This document shows positions 51,844 through 61,235 of a stretch of 64,000 nucleotides of DNA, in pieces (the stretch's first letter is position 1; each line of letters begins with the position of its first letter). The stretch is taken from assembly GCF_004217115.1 (NCBI RefSeq), contig NZ_SHKN01000001.1:1739781-1803780 (forward strand), in the 5' to 3' direction. A program made the translations under genes and the position numbers. Source of the DNA: Ancylomarina subtilis (lineage in GTDB: Bacteria > Bacteroidota > Bacteroidia > Bacteroidales > Marinifilaceae). A model generated the notes under the pieces. That model searched no databases and was not told the DNA's origin. It worked only from the letters and a program-made list of their open reading frames with translations.

Positions 51844-53673
51844 ATGGAAGTATTATTAGAAATATTAATTCGCGCTTCAATCGGTATAGCTCTATTCTAT
51901 GCGCTTTACTGGCTACTTTTAAGACAATCTACTCATTTTAAAGCTAACCGTCTTTTTCTACTGATAAGCCTAATGGTTGCAGTCCTATTAGCATTGGTTC
52001 CCATTCAATATCAAGTATTAGTACAAACTCCTTCATCGCCTGCTTTAAGTGACTATAGCGGCGTTTTTAATCGTGATATTGCGAACACACCAAATGATGT
52101 TCAAAATTCAAATGGTATTAGCTTATTGGGTGTTTTACTTATAATATATAGCATTGGAGCTGCAATAGTATTGCTACGCTTACTGATACAATGCAGAAAA
52201 CCGATGCTGATTATTACCCAATCAAAACCTAAAAAAATTTACGATTGTTTGATTTACGAAAACAAGGAATTCAATTCACCATTTTCGTTTTTCAATCGCA
52301 TATTAATCAATCCTGAATATTTTAAACAGGACGAAATATATGACATCTTAACTCATGAAAAAGTGCACATTCAGGAGCGTCATTGGATCGATCTGTTCAT
52401 TATAGAGCTGTTAACAGTATTTTTCTGGTTCAATCCATTTATATGGTTCTTTGAACGAGCAATTAAACAAAACCATGAATACCTGGCCGACAAAGGTGTA
52501 TTATCCCTGGGCCATTCACCTGTCAGGTATCAGGCATTATTAATTAACCGGCTAATGGGGACACAAGTAATTGGTTTGGCCAATCACTTTAATTCGTCCC
52601 TCGGCCTAAACCGATTTAAGATGATGACAAAAGAAAAGACATCGAAACGTAAATTGTTTCGAATGATATGGGGAGTACCTGTATTGGCACTTCTATTAAT
52701 GGCTTTTGCTCAGCCGGATTACAAAATGCAAACACAAGAAAAGACCAAAACAGTTAAAATTCCAGAAAATAAAGAATTGGAACATACGCTTCCTGATGGA
52801 ACTGTAGTAACGATTATGGGTGGAACCACTTTCACCTACCCTGTTAAGTTTACTGAAGATAAAAGAGAGGTAACTCTTGATGGGGAAGCTTATTTTAATG
52901 TAAGTGATTCTAAAGTTCCTTTTGTTGTTAAAAACAAAAAAGGCGAAATAATTGGATCTAATAATTCGGGTAGCGAAATGTTAAAACCAATCAATAGCAC
53001 AGATTATACCAAATCAGAAAAAAGTACGCCTATTAAAGTAAAAGGTACAGTAAAAGATGACAAAGGAAATCCTATGCCTGGTGCTTCTATTGTACTTAGA
53101 GGTACTACAACAGGAACTGTTGCTGATAAAGATGGTACTTTTAAGTTAGAAGTGCTTGAAGATAAAGAGTGGTCACTTGTTGTTTCATATGTAGGTTATA
53201 AAACTATCGAGAACCAAGTCGAATTTTTTCAAGATAAAACAGATCTTGATTTTAAGATTGTATTACAACGAGAAGTCATATCAATCGATTCAAAAGAGAT
53301 GGAGAATGCCGGAGATGTTCCTCCTCCTCCACCACCAGCTCCTGAATTTGACGAAAATTCAGACAAACCCGTTTTTTTTATTGTTGAATCTATGCCAGAA
53401 TATAAGCAAGGTCGTTACGGATTAGCTCAGTATGTAAAAAAGCAGAAACGTAAACTTAAGGCTAAATTTGGCAAAAAGTTAGAAGGAAAAGCAACTGTTG
53501 GTTTTACTGTTGATACCAAAGGAAATGTTACAAACATTCAGCTATTGGATAAAACATCAGAAACGACTGCAAGAGCTGCGAAAATTATAGCTAAGGAAAT
53601 GGAACAATGGAAACCAGGCTCGCAAAGAGGGAAAAAGGTTTCGGTTGATTTTGCAATAAAATTAGAGTTCTAA
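51844..53673 (+). CDS. BlaR1-type M56 metallopeptidase fused to FecR-like, carboxypeptidase-regulatory and TonB C-terminal domains
   Basis: The 609-residue membrane protein has helices at about 5-26, 37-56 and 93-112, the zinc protease motif HEKVH (171-175) with NHEYLAD (E212) behind it, and a last helix near 277-289. Outside the membrane follows a FecR-like segment (LPDGTVVTIMGGTTFTYP...REVTLDGEAYFNV...PFVV, 316-362). Then come a carboxypeptidase-regulatory-like beta domain (KVKGTVKDDKGNPMPGASIVLRG, 398-475), a proline linker (PPPPPP) and a TonB_C domain (about 515-609). The BlaI gene is 4 bases upstream. It should sense something at the cell envelope, and the TonB part may touch outer-membrane receptors. 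It lacks the penicillin-binding sensor domain of true BlaR1. Confidence 0.9.
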   Translation: MEVLLEILIRASIGIALFYALYWLLLRQSTHFKANRLFLLISLMVAVLLALVPIQYQVLVQTPSSPALSDYSGVFNRDIANTPNDVQNSNGISLLGVLLIIYSIGAAIVLLRLLIQCRKPMLIITQSKPKKIYDCLIYENKEFNSPFSFFNRILINPEYFKQDEIYDILTHEKVHIQERHWIDLFIIELLTVFFWFNPFIWFFERAIKQNHEYLADKGVLSLGHSPVRYQALLINRLMGTQVIGLANHFNSSLGLNRFKMMTKEKTSKRKLFRMIWGVPVLALLLMAFAQPDYKMQTQEKTKTVKIPENKELEHTLPDGTVVTIMGGTTFTYPVKFTEDKREVTLDGEAYFNVSDSKVPFVVKNKKGEIIGSNNSGSEMLKPINSTDYTKSEKSTPIKVKGTVKDDKGNPMPGASIVLRGTTTGTVADKDGTFKLEVLEDKEWSLVVSYVGYKTIENQVEFFQDKTDLDFKIVLQREVISIDSKEMENAGDVPPPPPPAPEFDENSDKPVFFIVESMPEYKQGRYGLAQYVKKQKRKLKAKFGKKLEGKATVGFTVDTKGNVTNIQLLDKTSETTARAAKIIAKEMEQWKPGSQRGKKVSVDFAIKLEF

Positions 53674-53700
53674 GAAGATTTTGATACAAGATTAACAAAT

Positions 53701-53743
53701 AAGTGCTGTTACAACTTTTAAAAAGATGTAACAGCACTTTTTT
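53701..53743 (+). terminator. Terminator of the blaI-M56 operon
   Basis: The 13-bp stem AAGTGCTGTTACA/TGTAACAGCACTT (53701-53713 with 53727-53739) followed by a T-run lies 28 bases after the M56 stop. Confidence 0.88.
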
Positions 53744-53821
53744 ATTTAAGATAAGGTCAGAACTTTTATTAAATTAGCCTTCAAGTCAAACCATTATACA
53801 CGACTAAAAGCTATTACTGAC

Positions 53822-54838
53822 ATGAAAAAGACCCTACTGATATTAAGCTTGCTGGCAATCTTTAATTCCACGTTCGCACAAAGCAATTTGGAGACTTTCC
53901 CTGTACTAAAAGGATCCTATATGGGACAAAAACTGCCTGGACTAAGCCCTGAACTTTTTGCGCCTAATATTATATCCAATGGCCTGGCCAACCGAGATGT
54001 CGCCATATCCCCCGATGGAAAGGAGATGTATTTCACTATGCACACAGCCAGGTTTCAGTATGCCATAATCGTTTGTTCCAAATTGGTAAATGGCAGTTGG
54101 ACAAAACCTGAAATTGTACCCTTCGCAACCGATTCACGTTATAAATATTTGGAACCCGCATTGAGCTACGATGGTCAGAAATTGTTTTTCGTATCGGACC
54201 GACCAAAGGATGGAAGCAAAGAACCAGTTGCTGAAGATATCTGGGTCGTTGACAGAAAAAACGACACATGGGGAGAACCTTATAATCTGGGCGCACCTGT
54301 CAATTTCGAAGGCGGGGATTTTTTCCCATCACTCACAAAAGATGGGACGCTTTATTTCACCAGAAACGAACTGGAAGGCCGAATCAGCAATATATACCGA
54401 TAACACCTTGTGGATGGCAAATACAGCACTCCTGAGAAATTACCTCAGCAAATTAATTGCGGCACGAATCGTTTTAATGCCTATGTGTCACCCGACGAAA
54501 GCTTTGTGGTTGTGCCTGCTGTGGGTGTTGAAAAAGATTACAGAGGTGTACACTACTATATTGTTTTTAGAAACGAAGATGATACCTGGCAAGAACCTCT
54601 TGCATTGAGCTCTGAGATTAATACGCCAAAGGGAACCGGCTGGTCTTTCTATATCTCTCCTGACAAAAAGTATATCTTCTATATGGCAACAAAACCATTA
54701 GCTAAGCAAAACCATCCAAAATCTTTAAGCGTGGAGTTTCTAAATAAATTCTCCGAAATGCCTCAGAATGGCAATTCAGACATTTATTGGGTGGATGCTA
54801 AAATTCTTGAAAATTTAAGGCCAAAAACTAAAAAATAG
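53822..54838 (+). pseudogene. Secreted PD40 (TolB-like) beta-propeller protein interrupted by an in-frame stop
   Basis: One continuous frame of 339 codons from ATG 53822 is broken by a single TAA at 54401-54403. The second part (HLVDGKYSTPEKLPQQ...) continues in the same phase with no frameshift. A signal peptide (MKKTLLILSLLAIFNSTFAQ) starts it. PD40-like blades recur on both sides: AISPDGKEMYFTM, LSYDGQKLFFVSDRP, LTKDGTLYFTRN, then VSPDESFVVVPA and ISPDKKYIFYMAT. The break falls at IYR*HLVDGKYS, where related proteins keep one blade, so the stop is a point change. It may be a recent pseudogene, a read-through codon or an assembly error. A GTG 54410 restart would lack a signal peptide. Confidence 0.75.
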
Positions 54839-55003
54839 TCAACTCAAATCTATCTTCAGATAAACATCTTAATCAGTTGAATAACAAAAACATCTCTTGT
54901 ACAAACACAAAAGGTGTTTTTTTATGAATAAGATAGAAGACACTTTTTTTTGAAAAAAAGGAAATAAATAATGTAACTATCTTTATTCTCCCTTACTAAA
55001 TAG

Positions 55004-55543
55004 ATGAGAACAAAAACTTATACATTGAAAAAAGAAGAGCATTTTAATCAGATACTATCGGAAAATAGTGAGCGGATACAAAGGATCTGCCGCTACTACA
55101 ATTCGAATACCGAGGATCAGAAAGATATGTACCAGGAGGTGTTGGTGAATATTTGGAAGAGTCTGGATAATTTCCGGGGCGATTCGGCTATCAGTACCTG
55201 GGTTTACCGGGTTGCCGTAAATACCTCGCTAAGTTTTACAGGCAAAAGCTACAAGCAAATGAAGCTGATTGTCAATACCGATACACAAAACCTCTCCTCC
55301 ATTATCGACGATGAGGGTCTGGCTGAAAAACAAAAGGAGGAAAGCCAATTCAATCTGCTACAAAGCGAACTGAATATGCTCTCGGTCATCGATAAGGCTT
55401 TAATATCGCTTATGCTAGAAGGCCTCAGCATGAAAGAAATTGCCGATGTGATTGGTATTAGTGAACCCAACGTAAAAGTTAAAATCCACAGAATTAAAGC
55501 ACAACTCAAAACCAAACTGACAGGAGGTAATCATGAACTTTAG
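55004..55543 (+). CDS. ECF-type RNA polymerase sigma factor
   Basis: The 179-residue sigma-70 protein has region 2 (about 18-85: DQKDMYQEVLVNIWKSLDNFRGDSAISTWVYRVAVNTSL) and region 4 (about 120-175: LLQSELNMLSVIDKALISLMLEGLSMKEIADVIGISEPNVKVKIHRIKAQLKTKL). It overlaps the next gene by 11 bases, typical of a sigma/anti-sigma pair. Targets are unknown; autoregulation is expected but no ECF promoter motif is evident. Confidence 0.94.
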   Translation: MRTKTYTLKKEEHFNQILSENSERIQRICRYYNSNTEDQKDMYQEVLVNIWKSLDNFRGDSAISTWVYRVAVNTSLSFTGKSYKQMKLIVNTDTQNLSSIIDDEGLAEKQKEESQFNLLQSELNMLSVIDKALISLMLEGLSMKEIADVIGISEPNVKVKIHRIKAQLKTKLTGGNHEL

Positions 55544-56069
55544 AAGAAATAAAAACGTCAATCTCGATCAGTTAGTGGGCAAACTCCAAAAAGAAGATGC
55601 CAAATATGCAAGACTGAGCAGAGGTCTTCAAATTGTGTATTGGATTTTCATTCCACTCTACACCTTTTTAGCTATCAATCATTACAGGGAATCTGGCGAA
55701 ATTAATGACCTAATTGGTGGACTATGTTATGTGATCTCATTTTTCATATTCGCTATCTTTTTCGGGATATACCATAAGGAATACAAGTATGCCGATTATT
55801 CACTCCCTACCCTTAAGATGCTGAAAAATGCAGCTTACAGATATCAACCTGTTCAGGTAAAAAGCATTTGGCCCTTTATTGCTGTTTTGTTTATGGATGC
55901 AGGCTTGTGCTTAAATAAATCCATTGGCTTCTCCTTTATAAAAGTTCAAATCTATTTTCTGGGTGCCATGTTTATTGCTGTTATGATTGGCTTAACTATT
56001 TGGTATTTTAAATATAAACCACTTCGGGATAACGCTCTAAGCCTGATTGCTGAAATTGAAGGGGAATAA
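55533..56069 (+). CDS. Membrane protein co-encoded with the ECF sigma factor (possible anti-sigma)
   Basis: The 178-residue protein has a cytoplasmic N-terminus of about 30 residues (MNFRRNKNVNLDQLVGKLQKEDAKYARLSRG) and four membrane helices (about 31-47, 62-79, 109-127, 140-160). It overlaps the sigma gene by 11 bases, so translation is coupled. It lacks the zinc-binding H-x3-C-x2-C anti-sigma motif; if it is an anti-sigma, it would act through the short N-terminal helix. Not recognised beyond that. Confidence 0.65.
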   Translation: MNFRRNKNVNLDQLVGKLQKEDAKYARLSRGLQIVYWIFIPLYTFLAINHYRESGEINDLIGGLCYVISFFIFAIFFGIYHKEYKYADYSLPTLKMLKNAAYRYQPVQVKSIWPFIAVLFMDAGLCLNKSIGFSFIKVQIYFLGAMFIAVMIGLTIWYFKYKPLRDNALSLIAEIEGE

Positions 56070-56135
56070 AAACAGTCTAGATCATCTTACCACAAAAAGA
56101 ATAGCTCAGTATATCAAACAAATGAATTTCGTATT

Positions 56136-56378
56136 ATGAAATTGAGAAAAAAAGATAAAAGGATGAAGAATGGATTACGCATCGCTTTGTTGTCATGCAT
56201 ATTCATTGGAAACTTCATCCTGTCGATGAGTCGGATTTTCGATGACAAATTAACGGATTTTCAACTGGGCTTCTGCGAAGGCTTATCGGTCAGTCTGGTT
56301 GTGATCGGAACTCTATTTATAGTCTGGTGCACCATCAAAAAGCATAATCCCTTTAAGCCCATTAAGCTAACTAATTAA
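56136..56378 (+). CDS. Small two-helix membrane protein A
   Basis: The 80-residue protein has a basic N-terminus (MKLRKKDKRMKNG), helix 1 (LRIALLSCIFIGNFILSM), a short acidic linker (DDKLTDFQLGFCEGLS) and helix 2 (VSLVVIGTLFIVWC), then a basic tail. It has the same plan as the next gene, including the matching linker FQLGFCEGLSVSLVVIG / FIQGFLFGLSIALMLLG, so the two are probably divergent paralogues. It sits 66 bases after the sigma operon gene; role unknown. Confidence 0.6.
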   Translation: MKLRKKDKRMKNGLRIALLSCIFIGNFILSMSRIFDDKLTDFQLGFCEGLSVSLVVIGTLFIVWCTIKKHNPFKPIKLTN

Positions 56379-56403
56379 TAATAACACTTACAATCATACC
56401 ACC

Positions 56404-56598
56404 ATGAATACAAAAATCATCATTGGACTTTTATGCCTGAGTCTAGGTCTCACTTTAAAGCAATTCATATCAATTCCTGATTTTATTCAAGGCTTTCTCT
56501 TTGGACTATCAATTGCTTTAATGTTACTAGGCTTAATGTCCGATTCAAAGTGTAAAAAGTTGAAAGCATGGAAAACTTACAACCCCAAACACCAATGA
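56404..56598 (+). CDS. Small two-helix membrane protein B
   Basis: The 64-residue protein has two membrane helices (IIIGLLCLSLGLTLKQFI and LFGLSIALMLLGLM) joined by SIPDFIQGF and a basic C-terminus (KCKKLKAWKTYNPKHQ). It is 25 bases after protein A on the same strand and resembles it in layout. It likely belongs to the ECF operon. Function not recognised. Confidence 0.6.
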   Translation: MNTKIIIGLLCLSLGLTLKQFISIPDFIQGFLFGLSIALMLLGLMSDSKCKKLKAWKTYNPKHQ

Positions 56599-56652
56599 GT
56601 CGTAGCAACATTACCTCTGTATAAATAAGACTTAGCCGTAAGATTTGTTTTC

Positions 56653-58803
56653 TCAGGATTTGTTTTCTTTAGTGATGAGGCTTGCTTCTCGTAGCAATTG
56701 TTCGCTTACCTCAGCAATATTATAAAGCAATACAAGTTTTTGTCGCTCAACCCCTTTTTCACAGGACGTGAGTAGAATCGACAATTCATTCAGGAAGTCA
56801 TGCAAGCCAATTGAAGGGTCGCAAGGTTCGTTTTCCTTTAATGCTCTGACAGCTCGATCCAATACGCTCTCAATTCTCAAATACATTTCCCTTTGCTCTT
56901 TGCTAATATAATCAGTCGTATTCTTATGAGCCCCCAAAGCCGAAAGATATGATAAGAGGGCATGGTTGAGATAGGTTAAGGAAAAAGCATGTTTCTGGAA
57001 TTTCTGTTGTTTTTTAGGTTCCAGTTTCATACTCTTCCAGGCCAAAACCAGAGCATTGTCAGCCTGATGAGCCCGATGTCTTGCAATTCGGTAATTCAAA
57101 TCGTCGACTTGATGCTCCCGATGTTCCTTCAGAATGGAACTGAAATAAACCTTGTTTTTTTCCAGAGCTTTTGTCAACAAGTTTGGTAGATGTTTGTGTT
57201 GCCAATCGGGCCATAAAACACGAACAACGGCTATTGCCAGAACAGAACCAATAATGGTATCCATAATTCGAGGCCCCATAACAATAAGCCCTTTACCCGC
57301 TATCAGATTAAATGCTGCGATAACGAATATGGTAACAAAGACAACCGAAACTGCATAGTTCTTGCGAAGCCAAACAAAAAAAGCATAGGCAGCCGTTAGC
57401 ATAAGTAGGGTTTGTCCCGCCTTTGTTGGCAAAATCTGAACAATTAATACACCAGCCACCACGCCACTGAGAGTCCCAAGTATTCTTTGAAATAAACGTC
57501 TGCGGGTTTCACTGTAACTGGGTTGGCACACAAATAAACTGGTCAGCAATATCCAATCCCCTTTCTCAATATTTAACCATCTCAAAAGAATATAACCTAT
57601 CAGGAAGCAGGTGCTTAATCGAATGGCATAACGCAAACGAGGATGCTCCCAATTGAGTTGCTCTGTAAAGCGCTCCCATAGCGAACGGGAATCACGGTCA
57701 ACACGGGGAAGCAAACCCGTTTCGACATTATAATTCAGATTCTGTAAAGAAATATGCGACTGCGTTAGATTTTTCAGTAAGAGAGACAAATTATTGGTCT
57801 CATGATTCGATAATTGTTTTTTAATTTGATCATCTAGGGCTGCTATCGTCCATTTTAATGAAACCGGATGCTGATAAGCCGTTCCTGTTAGTAAGCTTTT
57901 CGAGAGCTGATGGCAAGCCTGCGACAATTGTAACAGAAGTTGCCCCAATCCCTCAATCATCTCATGATTATCAGAGTCCTTACTCAATAAATCGTATCGT
58001 TCGTGACTCGAAGCTGCTCTTTCGTGAAGGCTTTGCAACAACAAAAATTGATGTAAATACGGACGAAGGGCATTGGGATATTGCAAAGCGTCAGCATAAG
58101 AATTCAACACATTTTTGCAGCTCTCCAAAGAATTAATCACCTGTATGTTTTGCATGGACAAGCGATTGATCAGCTTCTCCTGAACTTTGGCTTCACTAGG
58201 GAAAAGTCTTGACTTTTCTTTCATATAAAGCGATAGGTTTTCAAATCCCAGCGCCAATTGTTCTTCCAATAATCGCCAAGGGTTGGAAACCAGCAGCAAT
58301 AAAGAAAGAATCCCGTAACAAAGAGCACCCGCAGGTAACAAAAGAGGTTGCCAATACCATTGAGGACTGATATCAGATCCCAGCATGGTGTATATAGCGA
58401 CCAATAAAGCCCCGAAAGTAACGCCCCGGTAGCGTTCGCCCAAACCTCCAAGAATGATAAAGGTCAATGTTGAGCCCACCAATCCCACCCCAAACAGAAT
58501 AGGATAAGGACGTAATAACTCTACGGATGCACTTGATATAGCAAAACTAATCAGACATAATATTAAAGCTTTTATTCTCCCCTTAGGATGATCATCGGTT
58601 TCAGAAAGAGCTCCGGCTAATGCTCCCAAGCCAAGAGTTACACCAATAAACGAAAGATTTAAAGCGACAAAGGGAATAACCAAAACAGCCATGGCAATAG
58701 CTGCCTTTAGGGCAAACAAACGATTAGGATAACGCCAAAAAGTTGTTACCCAAAACTCCTGCCATCTTTTGACTTTCAACCTCCCTATTTTGTCTGTACG
58801 CAT
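56653..58803 (-). CDS. FUSC-family (YccS/YhfK-like) inner-membrane protein
   Basis: The 716-residue protein has two blocks of about six helices (about 30-170 and 400-540) separated by a cytoplasmic helical domain and followed by another (550-716). The second block opens with LNWEHPRLRYAIRLSTCFLIGYILLRWLNIEKGDWILLTSLFVCQPSYSETRRRLFQRILGT, the FUSC signature (aromatic-acid exporter relatives such as AaeB, also YccS). It probably exports small organic acids or aids membrane stress tolerance. It stands alone on the minus strand, tail-to-tail with the ECF operon. Confidence 0.9.
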   Translation of the reverse strand: MRTDKIGRLKVKRWQEFWVTTFWRYPNRLFALKAAIAMAVLVIPFVALNLSFIGVTLGLGALAGALSETDDHPKGRIKALILCLISFAISSASVELLRPYPILFGVGLVGSTLTFIILGGLGERYRGVTFGALLVAIYTMLGSDISPQWYWQPLLLPAGALCYGILSLLLLVSNPWRLLEEQLALGFENLSLYMKEKSRLFPSEAKVQEKLINRLSMQNIQVINSLESCKNVLNSYADALQYPNALRPYLHQFLLLQSLHERAASSHERYDLLSKDSDNHEMIEGLGQLLLQLSQACHQLSKSLLTGTAYQHPVSLKWTIAALDDQIKKQLSNHETNNLSLLLKNLTQSHISLQNLNYNVETGLLPRVDRDSRSLWERFTEQLNWEHPRLRYAIRLSTCFLIGYILLRWLNIEKGDWILLTSLFVCQPSYSETRRRLFQRILGTLSGVVAGVLIVQILPTKAGQTLLMLTAAYAFFVWLRKNYAVSVVFVTIFVIAAFNLIAGKGLIVMGPRIMDTIIGSVLAIAVVRVLWPDWQHKHLPNLLTKALEKNKVYFSSILKEHREHQVDDLNYRIARHRAHQADNALVLAWKSMKLEPKKQQKFQKHAFSLTYLNHALLSYLSALGAHKNTTDYISKEQREMYLRIESVLDRAVRALKENEPCDPSIGLHDFLNELSILLTSCEKGVERQKLVLLYNIAEVSEQLLREASLITKENKS

Positions 58804-59112
58804 CTTCTATTTATTAAGTCTTGATTAATCAACAAAGATAGTAGAACTATTTAAATGCACAGAAAGCCTCAGACGTAAAATATAAACACTTGGATCCGAA
58901 AATTTAAAGTTCTCAGAGGAAAATGAAACTAAAATCAAAGCCATTTAATAGATAATATAAATCCAATCTCCCTTTTCCCTAAATCAAAACCTCTTTTTTA
59001 AAATCGTAAATTAATACAACTCAATGTCAAACTCTTAGAGTAAATTGATTAATTTTAATTGAATAGAAATTCATCAAAGCGACCTTTAAAATTTGTTCTT
59101 AATTGAAAAAAG
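58804..59112. other. Divergent intergenic region
   Basis: These 309 AT-rich bases separate the divergent FUSC and GNAT-nitrilase genes and must carry both promoters. No exact TAnnTTTG with good placement, ORF or strong hairpin was found. Confidence 0.35.
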
Positions 59113-60645
59113 ATGATAAAAGATATAGAGAATATCGAATTGCAATTTTTAACCCTAAATGATTATCAGGAATTGAAGCGCGCTATGATTGAGGCATATC
59201 CAAACATGCCAAATTCATATTGGTCCGAAAATCATATCAAGTCTTTAATAAAAAAATTTCCGGAAGGACAGGTTGTTATAAAAGTCAATAATCAATTAGC
59301 AGGTTGTGCATTATCGATAATTGTGGACTACGCCAAATATGATGAAGACCATACTTACAGCAAAATAACAGGGAATTACACCTTTAACACGCACACTTCA
59401 GAAGGGGATGTTTTGTATGGGATTGAAATCTTTATAAAGTCAGAATATCGTGGCCTAAGACTTGGCAGAAGACTCTACGATTACAGAAAGGAATTGTGCG
59501 AACGTCTCAACTTGAGGGGTATTGCTTTTGGAGGCAGAATACCAAACTATCACAAGTATTCGGATAAGATTTCTCCCAAAGAATATATTGAACAGGTGAA
59601 ACGAAAGGAAATAAACGACCCTGTTCTGAACTTTCAGATTTCAAACGATTTTCATCCCTCAAAAGTTTTGAAAAGTTATCTCGAAGGGGATGAAGCATCG
59701 AATGAGTTTGCTGTCCTTCTTGAATGGGATAATATTTATTACCAAAAGCATTCAAAAAAGGCTGCCACTTTGAAAAAAAACATCCGTTTGGGATTAATTC
59801 AGTGGCAGATGCGTCCGTACAACAATTTTGAAGAGTTAATGCAACAGGCCGAATATTTTGTAGATGCAGTTTCGGGCTACCGTGCTGACTTTGCACTTTT
59901 CCCTGAATTTTTCAATGCCCCCTTGATGGCAGAAAACAATCATCTTCCTGAATCGGAAGCAATCAGAGAACTAGCAAAGCATACGGCAGATATCGTTCAG
60001 AAATTCTCAGAATTAGCTATTACATACAATATCAATATCATAACGGGAAGTATGCCGGAGATGAAAGATGGTTTTCTATATAACTGTGGCTATTTATGCA
60101 AAAGAGATGGCACGACTGAAAGTTATGAAAAGCTACACGTCACACCAGACGAAGCAAAAATATGGGGCATGCAAGGCGGTAATCAGTTAAAAACATTCGA
60201 TACGGATTGCGGAAAAATCGGGATTCTGATATGTTATGATGTTGAATTCCCCGAATTAAGCAGACTTTTAGCTGATGATGGCATGGATATTCTATTTGTC
60301 CCTTTTCTGTCAGACACACAAAATGGCTATTCCAGAGTTCGACATTGTGCACAATCAAGAGCCATTGAAAATGAATGCTATGTTGCCATAGCAGGCAGCG
60401 TAGGGAATTTGCCTAACGTTCATAATATGGATATTCAATTTGCCCAATCGATGGTTTTTACACCTTGTGACTTTTCTTTCCCTGCCAATGGCATTAAAGC
60501 TGAAGCTGTTACCAATACCGAAATGATTTTGATTGCTGATGTTGATATCGACTTATTAAGGGAACTCAATCAATTTGGTAGCGTTAATAATCTAAGAGAT
60601 AGACGAAAAGACATTTTCAACTTAAAAAAAATGCCCAAATCATAA
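59113..60645 (+). CDS. GNAT acetyltransferase-carbon-nitrogen hydrolase (nitrilase) fusion
   Basis: The 510-residue protein joins two enzymes. Residues 1-205 are a GNAT domain (GIEIFIKSEYRGLRLGRRLYDYRKELCERLN, acetyl-CoA loop). Residues 225-505 are a nitrilase-superfamily domain with the Glu-Lys-Cys triad in ALFPEFFNAPL, SYEKLHVTPDE and GILICYDVEFPE. This fusion is known in several phyla, where the amidase is thought to act on a small molecule also handled by the GNAT part; the substrate is unknown. The gene is monocistronic and ends 38 bases before the 3' end of tmRNA on the other strand. Confidence 0.92.
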   Translation: MIKDIENIELQFLTLNDYQELKRAMIEAYPNMPNSYWSENHIKSLIKKFPEGQVVIKVNNQLAGCALSIIVDYAKYDEDHTYSKITGNYTFNTHTSEGDVLYGIEIFIKSEYRGLRLGRRLYDYRKELCERLNLRGIAFGGRIPNYHKYSDKISPKEYIEQVKRKEINDPVLNFQISNDFHPSKVLKSYLEGDEASNEFAVLLEWDNIYYQKHSKKAATLKKNIRLGLIQWQMRPYNNFEELMQQAEYFVDAVSGYRADFALFPEFFNAPLMAENNHLPESEAIRELAKHTADIVQKFSELAITYNINIITGSMPEMKDGFLYNCGYLCKRDGTTESYEKLHVTPDEAKIWGMQGGNQLKTFDTDCGKIGILICYDVEFPELSRLLADDGMDILFVPFLSDTQNGYSRVRHCAQSRAIENECYVAIAGSVGNLPNVHNMDIQFAQSMVFTPCDFSFPANGIKAEAVTNTEMILIADVDIDLLRELNQFGSVNNLRDRRKDIFNLKKMPKS

Positions 60646-60683
60646 TGATCTGGGCATTTCTCATTGCTCGCTTGAGCGTGTTC

Positions 60684-61086
60684 TGGTGGAGCTGCAGGGG
60701 ATCGAACCCTGGTCCAAACATGCGATCAATAAGCTTTCTACATGCTTATTCCGTTCTTAATTTTCGAATCTAGTTTGGGAAAGGACACCCGAGACTAAAC
60801 CTTATCTTTTAAATTTCACCAACTCCCCAAAGCTTGAAGCCAGCTAACCCTGAATTGATAGCATCCCATATACTTACCGGAACAAGGTGTAACCATAAGC
60901 GGGATGTCTCGTCTTCGCTCCTAGAGCGATGATGAAGCTTAACCTACTGTAATTCGGTTAGGCAGCAAGAGCGTAGTTATTTTCGCCAATTAAAAAGTGT
61001 GAGACCTGATATTAACGAGCCAGATACACAATGCTCGACATGCTTACATACCAATTCTTCATGCTGTCAAAAGCCACGTCAGCCCC
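60684..61086 (-). ncRNA. ssrA: tmRNA
   Basis: The 403-nt tmRNA reads GGGGCUGACGUGGCUUUUGAC at the 5' end (61086 downward). The 3' end has a T-arm (GGUUCGAUCCC) and CAGCUCC-A-CCA with the CCA encoded at 60684-60686. The 7-bp acceptor stem GGGGCUG/CAGCUCC closes it. The tag ORF (60961-60987, stop TAA 60958-60960) reads GENNYALAA, the Bacteroidota form of the degradation tag. It rescues ribosomes stalled on broken messages. smpB is not in the window. Confidence 0.97.
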
Positions 61087-61096
61087 AGAATTTGTA

Positions 61097-61104
61097 CAAA
61101 GCTA
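61097..61104 (-). promoter_or_regulatory. Predicted tmRNA promoter -7 element
   Basis: TAGCTTTG on the minus strand matches TAnnTTTG and ends 11 bases before the mature 5' end at 61086. A matching -33 element is not clear. Confidence 0.5.
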
Positions 61105-61235
61105 GAAAATTCAACTGGATTAAGCTTATTTTTTCTTCGAAAACTTATCAATTATCACTAAATTGGTGATCCTGAATGAAAATCATCCCCAAAATTTGAT
61201 TTTCTAACCTAAAAATTAAGCCATATACACAACAC

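Noticed and set aside
51844-53673. True BlaR1 beta-lactam receptor
   Set aside because: The protease core fits, but the penicillin-binding sensor domain is replaced by FecR-like, beta and TonB domains.
54898-54924. Small AACAC/GGTGTT hairpin with T-run as a terminator of the broken propeller gene
   Set aside because: The stem is only five or six base pairs; too weak to list as a feature.
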